Source: JAZSMS01 sp045536015
Lineage (GTDB): Bacteria; Bacillota; Clostridia; Christensenellales; QALW01
Direction: 5' to 3'
DNA: 18,143 bases
Assembly (NCBI GenBank): GCA_045536015.1
Contig: JAZSMS010000048.1
Location: 1 to 18,143 of the forward strand
This document shows, piece by piece, positions 1 to 7,112 of this stretch. Made by a program: the position numbers and the translations under genes. The notes below the pieces were generated by a model. It worked only from the letters and a program-made list of their open reading frames with translations. It was not told the DNA's origin and did not search any database. Position 1 is the first letter of the stretch. Every line of letters begins with the position of its first letter.

Positions 1-1
1 G

Positions 2-538
2 CACGAAACCATAAAGTTTGCTCTTTTATCAACCAATTACAGGGCGGATATAAACGTTACGGACAATCTTTTCCCCGATGCTGAAAAGCATTTATTGGAG
101 TTTTACGGCGTTATAGCCGCACTTAAGCAAAAGGGCTTTGCAGTCGAGGGTGAAAACGCCGATATCGATAAGGAATTCGATAGAGCGATGGATAACGACT
201 TTAACACCGCTTTGGCAATAAGTAATTTATTCAACTATTTTAAAAAGATTAAGTCCAAACTTAACTCAAACGATGCTTCGTGCGGTGCAGACGTAAGTCA
301 AATAATAAAGACCTATTCGCTGCTTGGATTATTCACTACGGATGCCGACGAGTTTATAAAGACCTATTCAGCACCGGTTGAGGAAATTCCCGCCGAGGTT
401 GTTAAGCTCGCTTCCGACATGCAAGAGGCGCGTAAGGTTAAAGACTATGCAGCTGCCGATGCGCTCCGTGCTCAAATAGACGCTCTTGGTTATGCTGTAT
501 TGATAACCAAAGAGGGATGCACGCTAAAGAAAAAATAA
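2..538 (+). CDS. cysS: Cysteinyl-tRNA synthetase, C-terminal part (5' truncated by window edge)
   Basis: The reading frame is open from base 2, giving 178 residues before the TAA, so the gene begins outside the window. Cysteinyl-tRNA synthetase charges tRNA-Cys in the cytoplasm. The first residues visible (ETIKFALLSTNYRADIN) match the family's ALLSxHYRxPIN segment just after the KMSKS region. The rest is the helical, anticodon-binding DALR-type region: FDRAMDNDFNTALAISNLF, then the family's closing block (ARKVKDYAAADALRAQIDAL) and the usual short tail with GCTLKKK. The catalytic HIGH and KMSKS motifs are not in view. A TTG at 95 could be mistaken for a start, but the upstream homologous residues show it is internal. 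alaS follows 31 bases later with no terminator between, so the two are probably co-transcribed. The identification is firm even though only the C-terminal third or so is present. Confidence 0.93.
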   Translation, partial: HETIKFALLSTNYRADINVTDNLFPDAEKHLLEFYGVIAALKQKGFAVEGENADIDKEFDRAMDNDFNTALAISNLFNYFKKIKSKLNSNDASCGADVSQIIKTYSLLGLFTTDADEFIKTYSAPVEEIPAEVVKLASDMQEARKVKDYAAADALRAQIDALGYAVLITKEGCTLKKK

Positions 539-569
539 AAATTTGAAAAAAAATTTATTGAAGGTATAT

Positions 570-2366
570 ATGAGAAAATTAAATTCAAAACAGCTTAGAG
601 AAATTTATCTTAAATTCTTTGAAAGCAAGGGACATGCTATAATTCCCTCTGCTTCACTCATTCCCGAAAACGATCCTTCGGTATTGTTCACCACTGCTGG
701 AATGCATCCGTTAGTTCCCTATCTTTTGGGCGAAAAGCACCCTGCGGGAACTCGCCTTACCGACGTTCAAAAATGTGTTAGAACGGGTGATATTGATGAG
801 GTTGGCGATCCTTCACACTTAACCTTCTTTGAAATGCTTGGTAACTGGTCGCTTGGTGATTATTTTAAAAAGGAAGCAATTTCGTGGTCGTGGGAGTTTT
901 TAACCTCGCCCGAGTGGCTTGGTCTTGACCCTGAAAAGCTTTACTTTACCGTTTTCGAGGGTGATGAAGATTCGCCCCGTGATGAAGAAGCGGCATCATA
1001 CTGGATGGCAAACGGTGTTAAAGCAGACCATATTTTTTATCTTCCCAAAGAGCATAACTGGTGGTGGGCAGGTGCAACGGGACCTTGCGGACCTGATACC
1101 GAAATGTTTATTGATACCGGCAAGCCAGCTTGCTCGGAAAATTGCTCGCCTGCTTGCTCATGCGGAAAATATCTTGAAATATGGAACGACGTATTTATGC
1201 AGTACAACCGCACTGCAGACGGAAAGCTTGAGCCTTTAAAGAAGAAAAACGTTGATACCGGCATGGGACTTGAACGTACTATCGGTGTTCTTCAGGGCGT
1301 TCGTTCAGTTTATGATACCGATTTGTTTGCAGCTTCGCTTGCAAAAATCGCAGAGCTTTCGGGTAAAAATTACGGCGATGACGAAAAGACTACAAAGGCA
1401 TTTAGAGTTATTGCTGACCATATCCGTACTGCTACGTTTATCTTGGGTGATGCTAAGGCAGTTACACCAAGTAACGTTGATCAGGGCTACGTTTTAAGAA
1501 GACTTATCCGCCGTGCAATTCGTTTTGCAAACGGTCTTGAAATGCCTAAAAACGCTATTGCAGAAATTGCAAAGGTTTACATAGAGCAGTATAAAGAAGT
1601 TTATCCCGAGCTTGCAGATCATAGCGCATTTATTATCGAACAGCTCAACCTTGAAGAAGAAAGATTTTCGCGCACACTTAAGCAGGGCATAAAAGAATTT
1701 GAAAAGGTTGCCCAAAAGCTTGCAAATTCGGGCGCAACCGTTATTGATGGTCAAACGACCTTCCACTTGTACGATACTTTTGGCTTCCCACCTGAGATAA
1801 CTGCCGAAATGGCAAGCGAAAAGGGCTATACTGTTGATATGCCCGGCTTTGAGGAGTGCTTTAAGGAGCATCAGAAAAAGTCTTCGCAGGGCGCAGACCA
1901 GCGCTTTAAGGGCGGTCTTGCAGAGCAGACGGAGGAAACTGCACGTCTTCACACTGCAACGCATCTTCTTCATTCGGCACTTCGTAAGGTGTTAAATGAT
2001 CCTGACGTTGCGCAAAAGGGTAGTAATATTACAAGCGAGCGTTTGCGCTTTGACTTTACCTTTGGCAGAAAGGTTACTCCAGAAGAAATTGCCGAGGTTC
2101 AAAAACTTGTTAACGAGGCTATTGCCGCCGATGTAGAAATAGTTTGCGAGCAGATGTCGCTTGACGATGCTAAAAATTCGGGCGCTATCGGCTTGTTTGA
2201 AAACAAATACGGCTCGATGGTTAAGGTTTATACAATGGGCGAATTTTCTAAGGAAATTTGCGGTGGACCCCATGCAGCACGTACGGGTGAACTTGGCAAA
2301 TTTAGAATTGTAAAAGAAGAAAGCTCGTCTGCGGGTGTAAGAAGAATTAAAGCAGTGCTTGAATAA
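570..2366 (+). CDS. alaS: Compact alanyl-tRNA synthetase lacking beta-barrel and C-Ala regions
   Basis: This 598-residue protein charges tRNA-Ala. The class II catalytic core is intact: SHLTFFEMLGNWSLGDYF (motif 2 region), NVDTGMGLERT near residue 231 (motif 3), then the helical tRNA-recognition region with VLRRLIRRAIRF. The editing-site metal ligands are kept: H461-TAT-H465 and C564-GGP-H568. The protein stops at VRRIKAVLE, about where the long C-terminal linker and C-Ala domain begin in ordinary AlaRS of roughly 870 residues. The beta-barrel segment normally before the HxxxH motif (around the family's FYAESGGQVGD) is also missing, replaced by a short linker containing RFKGGLAEQ. Residues 188-198 carry a four-cysteine insertion. 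I chose ATG 570 because AAGG lies 7-8 bases upstream; the TTG at 543 adds nine lysine-rich residues without a good ribosome site. It follows cysS and ends at a terminator. Confidence 0.95.
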   Translation: MRKLNSKQLREIYLKFFESKGHAIIPSASLIPENDPSVLFTTAGMHPLVPYLLGEKHPAGTRLTDVQKCVRTGDIDEVGDPSHLTFFEMLGNWSLGDYFKKEAISWSWEFLTSPEWLGLDPEKLYFTVFEGDEDSPRDEEAASYWMANGVKADHIFYLPKEHNWWWAGATGPCGPDTEMFIDTGKPACSENCSPACSCGKYLEIWNDVFMQYNRTADGKLEPLKKKNVDTGMGLERTIGVLQGVRSVYDTDLFAASLAKIAELSGKNYGDDEKTTKAFRVIADHIRTATFILGDAKAVTPSNVDQGYVLRRLIRRAIRFANGLEMPKNAIAEIAKVYIEQYKEVYPELADHSAFIIEQLNLEEERFSRTLKQGIKEFEKVAQKLANSGATVIDGQTTFHLYDTFGFPPEITAEMASEKGYTVDMPGFEECFKEHQKKSSQGADQRFKGGLAEQTEETARLHTATHLLHSALRKVLNDPDVAQKGSNITSERLRFDFTFGRKVTPEEIAEVQKLVNEAIAADVEIVCEQMSLDDAKNSGAIGLFENKYGSMVKVYTMGEFSKEICGGPHAARTGELGKFRIVKEESSSAGVRRIKAVLE

Positions 2367-2374
2367 AAATAATT

Positions 2375-2403
2375 TCACCGCAAGTTTTTGCGGTGATTTT
2401 TTT
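2375..2403 (+). terminator. Intrinsic terminator after alaS
   Basis: A perfect 9-bp stem (TCACCGCAA at 2375-2383 with TTGCGGTGA at 2388-2396), a 4-base loop and a run of seven T at 2397-2403. It lies nine bases after the alaS stop. The next gene's ribosome site begins directly after the T run. Confidence 0.92.
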
Positions 2404-2413
2404 AGGAGAAAAA

Positions 2414-3022
2414 ATGAAAATAACTTATTTTGGACATTCGTGCTTTAAAATTGAAGAAAACGGTTTTTCGCTTGTTATTGACCCTTTTAAAGACGTTCCC
2501 GGTTATCAGAATGTAAAAACTACTGCCGATATGGTGCTTTGCAGTCACGAGCATTTTGACCATAATGCAGTTAGTGGCGTAAAGTTTAGGCCAAGCGGAA
2601 AGGATAATCCCTTTGAGATAACGATGATGCAAACCTATCACGACGAAGAAAAAGGTCAAAAGCGCGGTAACAACATAGTGCATATTATTACCTGCGCAAA
2701 GCAGAAAATCGTGCATCTTGGCGATTTAGGTCATTTGTTAAATCAAAAACAGCTTGAGTTTGTTAAAAACTGTGACTTATTGCTTGTTCCTATCGGCGGA
2801 ACTTATACGATAGATAAAGAACAGGCGTGGCAGACAATTAAAGATATTTCGCCGCGCGTTGCAGTTCCTATGCATTACAGAAACGGTAACTTTGGTTTTG
2901 AAAATATCTCTACGATTGCCGAATTTTTAACATTAACCAACAGAAAAACGGCAATTTTAATAGGTAACGAATTTGAAATTCCAAACGAAAAAGAGCTTTT
3001 GCTTGTACCGACTATAAAATAA
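2414..3022 (+). CDS. Metallo-beta-lactamase-fold metal-dependent hydrolase
   Basis: A 202-residue cytoplasmic protein of the MBL fold, resembling the small UPF0173-type (YtkL-like) metal-dependent hydrolases; its substrate cannot be told from sequence. It opens with MKITYFGHSCFKIEENG, a standard first strand pair of this group. The metal motif is H45-E-H47-F-D49-H50, the family's HxHxDH with Glu in the second place. A later His (YHDEEKG, near 76), the GDLGH segment (near 108-112) and VAVPMHY (near 160) supply the other usual ligands. There is no signal peptide. The start is ATG 2414 with AGGAG at 2404-2408. A GTG at 2393 lies inside the terminator stem and is not a plausible start. The gene sits directly after the alaS terminator, so it relies on read-through or on a promoter inside the end of alaS that I could not identify. 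It converges with spoIVA. Confidence 0.88.
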   Translation: MKITYFGHSCFKIEENGFSLVIDPFKDVPGYQNVKTTADMVLCSHEHFDHNAVSGVKFRPSGKDNPFEITMMQTYHDEEKGQKRGNNIVHIITCAKQKIVHLGDLGHLLNQKQLEFVKNCDLLLVPIGGTYTIDKEQAWQTIKDISPRVAVPMHYRNGNFGFENISTIAEFLTLTNRKTAILIGNEFEIPNEKELLLVPTIK

Positions 3023-3029
3023 AAAGAGG

Positions 3030-3074
3030 AATTCCCTTATATCAGGTTTTAGCCTTTTATAAGGGAATTTTTTT
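3030..3074. terminator. Shared bidirectional terminator between convergent genes
   Basis: An 11-bp perfect inverted repeat (AATTCCCTTAT at 3030-3040, ATAAGGGAATT at 3059-3069) with an 18-base loop. It is flanked by A-rich sequence on the left and T-rich on the right, so it can act on both strands. It lies between the hydrolase stop at 3022 and the spoIVA stop at 3073-3075. Confidence 0.8.
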
Positions 3075-4548
3075 ATAAAAATATGCAAATAAGTCCGCCG
3101 CCGCCATCGTTGACAACGCGCTCTAACGTGCGCTGAAGCTTTGCTTCGGCTTCTATTGGCATATTTGCAAGCTTTGCTTCAAGCCCTTCTTGTGCAAGCT
3201 CGTGCAAACTTTTTCCAAACATATTGCTATCCCAGATTTTCTTGGGGTCATTTTCAAATTCACTCATCAAGTAATTAACAAGCTCTTCGCTTTGCTTTTC
3301 ACTGCCTACTATCGGGTTAACCTCGGTTTTTAAGTTTATCTGCATTAGATGAAGACTCGGCGCGCTTGCTTTAAGCTTAATTCCAAAATGACCGCCGCGT
3401 TTAACGATTTCGGGGTTTTCAAGCACCATTTCGTCTGTTGAGGGAGAAACTACGCCGTAGCCGGTAGTTCTGACCTGTTCAAGCGCCGATGCTATGCGGT
3501 CGTACTCGTTTTTAGCGCTTATAAGATCGCGCATAAGTGTAATAAGGTGGTAATCGCCTTTAATTTCCTGACCGCACTCTTCGCCGAGAATTTTATAAAA
3601 TAAATCTTGCTTAACCTCGAGGCAGTAGCTTACTGCGCCTTCCCCAAGCATTACCTGGTTAAGCGAAAGACTTTTTACATTTTCGGTAGGCTCAAATTCA
3701 GCTAAAAGATTAGTGTAATCGCGCATTTTTGCCGATTCAAAATCGCCCTTTAAGGTAGAAAGAATTTCTTGCATAAGCGGATGCTCGTATGAAAGCGCCT
3801 GAATCCAACGAGGGATTTTAATTTGCAATTGTTTAAGCGGGAATTCAAATAAAACGCGCTCTAAAAGTCCTTGGAGATCAGTTGAATCCATTTGCGAAAT
3901 ATCTGTGGGCATAACGGGTGTTGCATATTTTTCTTCAAGCGCAAGCTGAAGCTTTTGCGTTTCTATTCCGTATGGATCGTTTGTGTTTAAAAGTACGATA
4001 AAGGGCTTTCCAAGCTCTTTTAGTTCGGCAATAACGCGTTCTTCAGCTTCGATATAAGAAGAACGGGGAAGTGAGGTAAAGCTACCGTCGGTGGTAACAA
4101 CAATACCGATTGTGCTATGGTCGCGGATAACCTTTTGCGTACCGAGCTCAGCGGCTTCGTTAAAGGGCATTTCTTCTTCTGACCAAGGGGTGTGCACCAT
4201 TCGCGGAACGTCGTCCTCGGTTGTGCCCATAATTCCGTCAATTAAATATCCAACGCAGTCAACTAAGCGTACGTTAAATTGTGTTTGCTCGTTTAAGCTT
4301 ATGCGTACTGCTTCGTTGGGAACAAACTTTGGTTGCGTGGTCATTATTGTCTTTCCGCTTGCGCTTTGAGGAAGCTCGTCAAGTGCACGCGTCTTTTCGT
4401 TTTCGTTTTCGATGTTTGGAAGTACTAAAAGGTCCATAAACTTTTTAATAAACGTGGATTTTCCTGTGCGTACGGGACCCACAACTCCTATGTAAATGTC
4501 GCCCTGACAACGTTCGGCTATATCCTTGTATAAATCAAACTGTTCCAG
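3073..4548 (-). CDS. spoIVA: Stage IV sporulation protein A (spore coat morphogenetic ATPase), CTG start
   Basis: SpoIVA polymerises on the forespore surface using ATP and forms the base layer of the spore coat. The first GTG on this strand (4482) would cut off a conserved N-terminus. Reading 22 codons further back gives LEQFDLYKDIAERCQGDIY before the Walker A motif, matching the family's usual start. An in-frame TAA lies five codons before the CTG, and no ATG, GTG or TTG lies between. With CTG 4548 as residue 1 the protein is 491 residues long. Walker A is G24-PVRT-GKS31 with Lys30, the sensor threonines are T70 and T71, and the Walker B aspartate is D97, numbers I recall for B. subtilis SpoIVA. 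The C-terminus ends in GGGGLICIFL, typical of the family and used for membrane placement with SpoVM. AAGGAGG (4556-4562) stands seven bases before the CTG. A sigma-E-like promoter lies upstream. It is monocistronic. Confidence 0.95.
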   Translation of the reverse strand: MEQFDLYKDIAERCQGDIYIGVVGPVRTGKSTFIKKFMDLLVLPNIENENEKTRALDELPQSASGKTIMTTQPKFVPNEAVRISLNEQTQFNVRLVDCVGYLIDGIMGTTEDDVPRMVHTPWSEEEMPFNEAAELGTQKVIRDHSTIGIVVTTDGSFTSLPRSSYIEAEERVIAELKELGKPFIVLLNTNDPYGIETQKLQLALEEKYATPVMPTDISQMDSTDLQGLLERVLFEFPLKQLQIKIPRWIQALSYEHPLMQEILSTLKGDFESAKMRDYTNLLAEFEPTENVKSLSLNQVMLGEGAVSYCLEVKQDLFYKILGEECGQEIKGDYHLITLMRDLISAKNEYDRIASALEQVRTTGYGVVSPSTDEMVLENPEIVKRGGHFGIKLKASAPSLHLMQINLKTEVNPIVGSEKQSEELVNYLMSEFENDPKKIWDSNMFGKSLHELAQEGLEAKLANMPIEAEAKLQRTLERVVNDGGGGLICIFL

Positions 4549-4555
4549 AATAACT

Positions 4556-4562
4556 CCTCCTT
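4556..4562 (-). promoter_or_regulatory. Strong Shine-Dalgarno site that decides the spoIVA start
   Basis: On the minus strand the bases read AAGGAGG, a complete anti-16S match, followed by AGTTATT and then CTG. Spacing is seven bases to CTG (4546-4548) and four to the alternative ATT (4549-4551). The TAA overlapping the start of this site closes the frame, so initiation must be at one of these two non-standard codons unless the base call is wrong. Confidence 0.85.
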
Positions 4563-4581
4563 AAGTTTTTATCTTCATTAA

Positions 4582-4610
4582 CTACTATGAGTTTTTGATT
4601 TTAAATATTA
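4582..4610 (-). promoter_or_regulatory. Sigma-E-like promoter of spoIVA
   Basis: On the minus strand TAATATT (4604-4610) fits the sigma-E -35 pattern KMATATT exactly. After 14 bases CATAGTAG (4582-4589) keeps the CATA half of the -10 pattern CATACAHT, with mismatches later. Distance to the ribosome site is about 20 bases. spoIVA belongs to the sigma-E regulon in B. subtilis, which supports this reading; the -10 match is only partial. Confidence 0.55.
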
Positions 4611-4627
4611 CAAAAAATACTTTTTCG

Positions 4628-4656
4628 TTTACAATTTTATTGTTTTATTGTATAAT
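4628..4656 (+). promoter_or_regulatory. Sigma-A promoter of the rsmE-mtaB-HIT unit
   Basis: TTTACA at 4628-4633 and TATAAT at 4651-4656 are separated by 17 bases. Transcription would begin near 4663, leaving a leader of about 24 bases before the rsmE ATG. Confidence 0.8.
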
Positions 4657-4686
4657 CTTTATTATATTGGAATAATAGGGGTTATT

Positions 4687-5415
4687 ATGCGCAGATTTTA
4701 TACCGATTTTAAAAATTTAAGCGGTGATAGGTTAACGTTTTCGCCCGAAGAATCAAATCACATTTCGCGCGTTTTGCGTCTTGAGGCGGGCGAGGAGATA
4801 ATAGTTTGCTGCGGAAACGGTATAGATTACACCTGCGTGTTAACCGAGTGCGGCAAAGCTTGCAGCGCAAAAATTGTAAGTGAGCAAAAGAATTTATCCG
4901 AGACTAATTGCGAACTTGTGTTATTTCAATCTATAATTAAAAACGAAAAAATGGATTTTGCTGTTCAAAAGGCAACTGAAATAGGTATAAGCAGAATCGT
5001 TCCGTTTACAAGTGAACGCACGGTAGTGCGCATTGACGGTAAAGCAAGGCAAAAGGCAGAACATTGGCAAAAAATTGCGATAGAAGCCTGCAAGCAATGC
5101 GGAAGAGCAAAATTCCCGATTGTTGAGGAGCCTTGCTCGTTTAAAGAAGCGATAGATAAATTAAATAATTATGAGCAAAAAATTCTGGCCTACGAGGATG
5201 AAAAAACACAAAGCATTTCTTCAGCAGTAACTAAAACTTCTTCGTGCGCTTATATTATCGGACCCGAGGGTGGCTTTGCTGAAAAAGAGCACAAAATGCT
5301 TATTTTAAGCGGTGCTAAAAGCGTTTCGCTTGGAAAACGTATTCTCCGTGCAGAAACAGCCGCTATCGTTTGTGGTACGCTTATACTTAGTTTAATGGGA
5401 GAATTGGATGTATAG
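4687..5415 (+). CDS. rsmE: 16S rRNA (uracil-1498-N3)-methyltransferase
   Basis: RsmE methylates N3 of U1498 in 16S rRNA of the small ribosomal subunit, using S-adenosylmethionine. The 242-residue protein has the expected layout: an N-terminal PUA-like domain (residues 1-70, with NHISRVLRLEAGE at 24-36) and a C-terminal SPOUT/knotted methyltransferase domain. The cofactor-binding knot is visible as IIGPEGGF (190-197) and SLGKRILRAETA (214-225), both family hallmarks. QKATEIGISRIVPF (94-107) is also typical. The start is ATG 4687, with a weak GGGG ribosome site and the usual MRRFY opening. The in-frame TTG at 4648 falls inside the promoter's -10 region and is not a start. The gene overlaps mtaB by eight bases, so translation is probably coupled. 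prmA, its common neighbour in Firmicutes, is absent here. Confidence 0.95.
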   Translation: MRRFYTDFKNLSGDRLTFSPEESNHISRVLRLEAGEEIIVCCGNGIDYTCVLTECGKACSAKIVSEQKNLSETNCELVLFQSIIKNEKMDFAVQKATEIGISRIVPFTSERTVVRIDGKARQKAEHWQKIAIEACKQCGRAKFPIVEEPCSFKEAIDKLNNYEQKILAYEDEKTQSISSAVTKTSSCAYIIGPEGGFAEKEHKMLILSGAKSVSLGKRILRAETAAIVCGTLILSLMGELDV

Positions 5416-6682
5416 TTGTGCGATATGTACGCTTGGTTGCAAAGTAAACCAGTGCGAAAGCGAATCTATCGCTTCGTGTCTTTTGGAAGAAGGATATAAG
5501 ATAGTTGATTTTTCGCAAAAAGCTGATGTTTACGTAATAAACACCTGTTGCGTCACGGCAGAGGGCGAGCGAAAGTCACGGCAGATGGTACGCAGAGCAT
5601 TATCTAAAAATAAAAACGCCGTTATTGCAGTAACGGGTTGTGCCGCACAGCGTGCACCCGAAAAGTTTAAGCAGATAGAAGGCGTTAAAATCGTTGCAGG
5701 CAACTCTAAAAAGGGCGAGCTTGCAAAAATGATAAAAGAAAACCTTGATGCAATTAAGGTTGAAGATTTAACACATTTTGATAAATACGTAGAGCTTGAT
5801 GATTTTATTGCAGAAAAAACGCGTGCGTTTGTAAAAATTCAGGACGGCTGCAATAATTTTTGTTCGTACTGCATAATTCCTTACGTTCGCGGCAGAGAGT
5901 GTTCGCGTAAAATAGAAAATATCGTTCGCCAATGTACGCATCTTGCCGAAAACGGTTTTAAAGAAATAGTTTTAACGGGAATTCATCTTTCTTCTTACGG
6001 GAAAGAATTTAATTTAACGTTAGCCGATGCGGTCGAGGCGGTTTGTGCAATAGATAAAATTAAGCGAGTGCGCCTTGGCTCGCTTGAGCAAAGCATAATA
6101 ACAGACGAATTTTTAGCAAGGCTTAAAAATCAAGAAAAATTTTGCCCGCAATTTCATTTATCACTGCAATCGGGTTCAAATTCTGTGCTTAAAAGAATGA
6201 ACCGCAAATATACGGCGGACGAATTTTTTAAGGCAGTTACAAAAATACGAAGTGTTTTTCCTTTAGCCGCAATAACTACCGATATTATTACGGGTTTCGT
6301 GGGCGAAACGGAAGAAGAATTTTTGCAAACAAAAGAATTTGTCCAAAAAGTTAAATTTTCGCAAGCGCATATTTTTCCTTATTCCGAGCGCGAGGGAACG
6401 CTTGCGGCAAAGCAAGAAAATCAGGTTGATAAAGCGATAAGAACAAAACGTGCAAACGAGCTCTCGGAAGTTTGCAAAACTCTTTCGGAAGAATATTTGC
6501 AAAAATTTGTTGATAAAGACCTTGAAGTGTTGCTTGAAACTGAAGAAGACGGTTTTGCAGATGGAGTTTCGAGAGAGCACGTAAGAGTTTATGTTAAAGG
6601 GCAGAAATTGCCCTTGGGCGAGATAGTAAAAATAAAAGTAAAATGCCTTTATAAAGATGGCGTTTTAGGAGAGAGGATATAA
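5408..6682 (+). CDS. mtaB: tRNA (t6A37) methylthiotransferase MtaB, radical SAM
   Basis: MtaB adds a methylthio group to C2 of t6A37 in tRNAs reading ANN codons, making ms2t6A. The 424-residue protein has three domains in order. The UPF0004 domain carries the auxiliary cluster cysteines C11 (in LGCKVNQCE), C47 or C48 (NTCCVT) and C78 (TGCAAQ). The radical SAM core has C148-NNF-C152-SY-C155. A TRAM domain occupies about 360-424. The GCKVNQ signature and the DGCNNFCSYCIIPYVRGRE segment separate it from MiaB and RimO. ATG 5408 is preceded by GGGAGA and overlaps the end of rsmE. HIT follows after one base. The downstream tRNA-Lys(TTT) and tRNA-Arg(TCT) genes encode ANN-reading tRNAs of the class this enzyme acts on, though that closeness is likely coincidental. 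Confidence 0.95.
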   Translation: MYSCAICTLGCKVNQCESESIASCLLEEGYKIVDFSQKADVYVINTCCVTAEGERKSRQMVRRALSKNKNAVIAVTGCAAQRAPEKFKQIEGVKIVAGNSKKGELAKMIKENLDAIKVEDLTHFDKYVELDDFIAEKTRAFVKIQDGCNNFCSYCIIPYVRGRECSRKIENIVRQCTHLAENGFKEIVLTGIHLSSYGKEFNLTLADAVEAVCAIDKIKRVRLGSLEQSIITDEFLARLKNQEKFCPQFHLSLQSGSNSVLKRMNRKYTADEFFKAVTKIRSVFPLAAITTDIITGFVGETEEEFLQTKEFVQKVKFSQAHIFPYSEREGTLAAKQENQVDKAIRTKRANELSEVCKTLSEEYLQKFVDKDLEVLLETEEDGFADGVSREHVRVYVKGQKLPLGEIVKIKVKCLYKDGVLGERI

Positions 6683-6683
6683 A

Positions 6684-7022
6684 ATGGATTGTATTTTTTG
6701 CAAAATAGTAGCGGGAGAAATTCCTTCAAGCAAGGTTTATGAGGATGAGCAGGTGTTGGCGTTTAACGATATTAACCCCCAGGCACCTGTGCATATTTTG
6801 GTAATTCCCAAAAAGCATATTGATAGTGCAGTTGCTTTAGAAAAGGAAGACGGCGCTTTGATAGCACATATTTTTGAGGTTATAAAGCTGATTGCTAAAG
6901 AGCAAAAACTTGATAACGGCTTTAGACTTGTGACTAACGTAGGTGCTGACGGAGGTCAATCAGTTAAGCATTTGCATTTTCATATCCTTGGTAAAAAGCA
7001 GTACGGCGAAAGCTTTGGTTGA
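6684..7022 (+). CDS. HIT family nucleotide hydrolase (HinT-like)
   Basis: A 112-residue histidine-triad protein, the usual length for the Hint branch. These enzymes cleave nucleoside phosphoramidates, typically AMP-amino compounds, and act as homodimers in the cytoplasm. The triad H96-L-H98-F-H100 is complete and followed by the characteristic LGKK. C3-IF-C6 at the N-terminus and the internal HILVIPKKHI block are standard for the Hint group. A zinc site using the C-x-x-C pair is known in some members and is possible here. The start ATG lies one base after the mtaB stop, with AGGAGAGAGG upstream inside mtaB, so it is the third gene of that unit. The physiological substrate is not shown by context. 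Confidence 0.93.
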   Translation: MDCIFCKIVAGEIPSSKVYEDEQVLAFNDINPQAPVHILVIPKKHIDSAVALEKEDGALIAHIFEVIKLIAKEQKLDNGFRLVTNVGADGGQSVKHLHFHILGKKQYGESFG

Positions 7023-7059
7023 TAAATGTAAAAAAACGGTGAATATTTTTCTTAAAATA

Positions 7060-7089
7060 TTTACTTTAGCCTATAAAATATAGTAAAAT
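7060..7089 (+). promoter_or_regulatory. Possible weak sigma-A promoter before dnaB
   Basis: TTTACT (7060-7065) and TAAAAT (7084-7089) are separated by 18 bases in the 90-base gap between the HIT gene and dnaB. The region is very AT-rich, so chance matches are likely. The gap also holds an 11-bp near-perfect inverted repeat (7039-7049 with 7054-7064) lacking a good T run. Confidence 0.35.
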
Positions 7090-7112
7090 AAATTGTCTTT
7101 AAGGAGATAATT

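Noticed and set aside
543..569. TTG start for alaS nine codons upstream of the ATG
   Set aside because: There is no ribosome site before it, and the family's conserved start begins at ATG 570, which has AAGG well placed.
1494..1973. Minus-strand 159-codon frame inside alaS
   Set aside because: It is fully antisense to a conserved gene and has no ribosome site, and its Cys, Leu and Phe-rich composition is that of a shadow frame.
2393..2413. GTG start for the MBL-fold hydrolase
   Set aside because: The codon is inside the terminator stem, and the AGGAG site fits ATG 2414.
3073..4482. spoIVA starting at GTG 4482
   Set aside because: It would begin at the residue before the Walker A motif and lose 22 conserved residues that the upstream frame encodes.
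7039..7064. Inverted repeat between the HIT gene and dnaB as a terminator
   Set aside because: The stem is only A-T rich, with a G-T pair, and no T run follows it; kept only as a note under the weak promoter.
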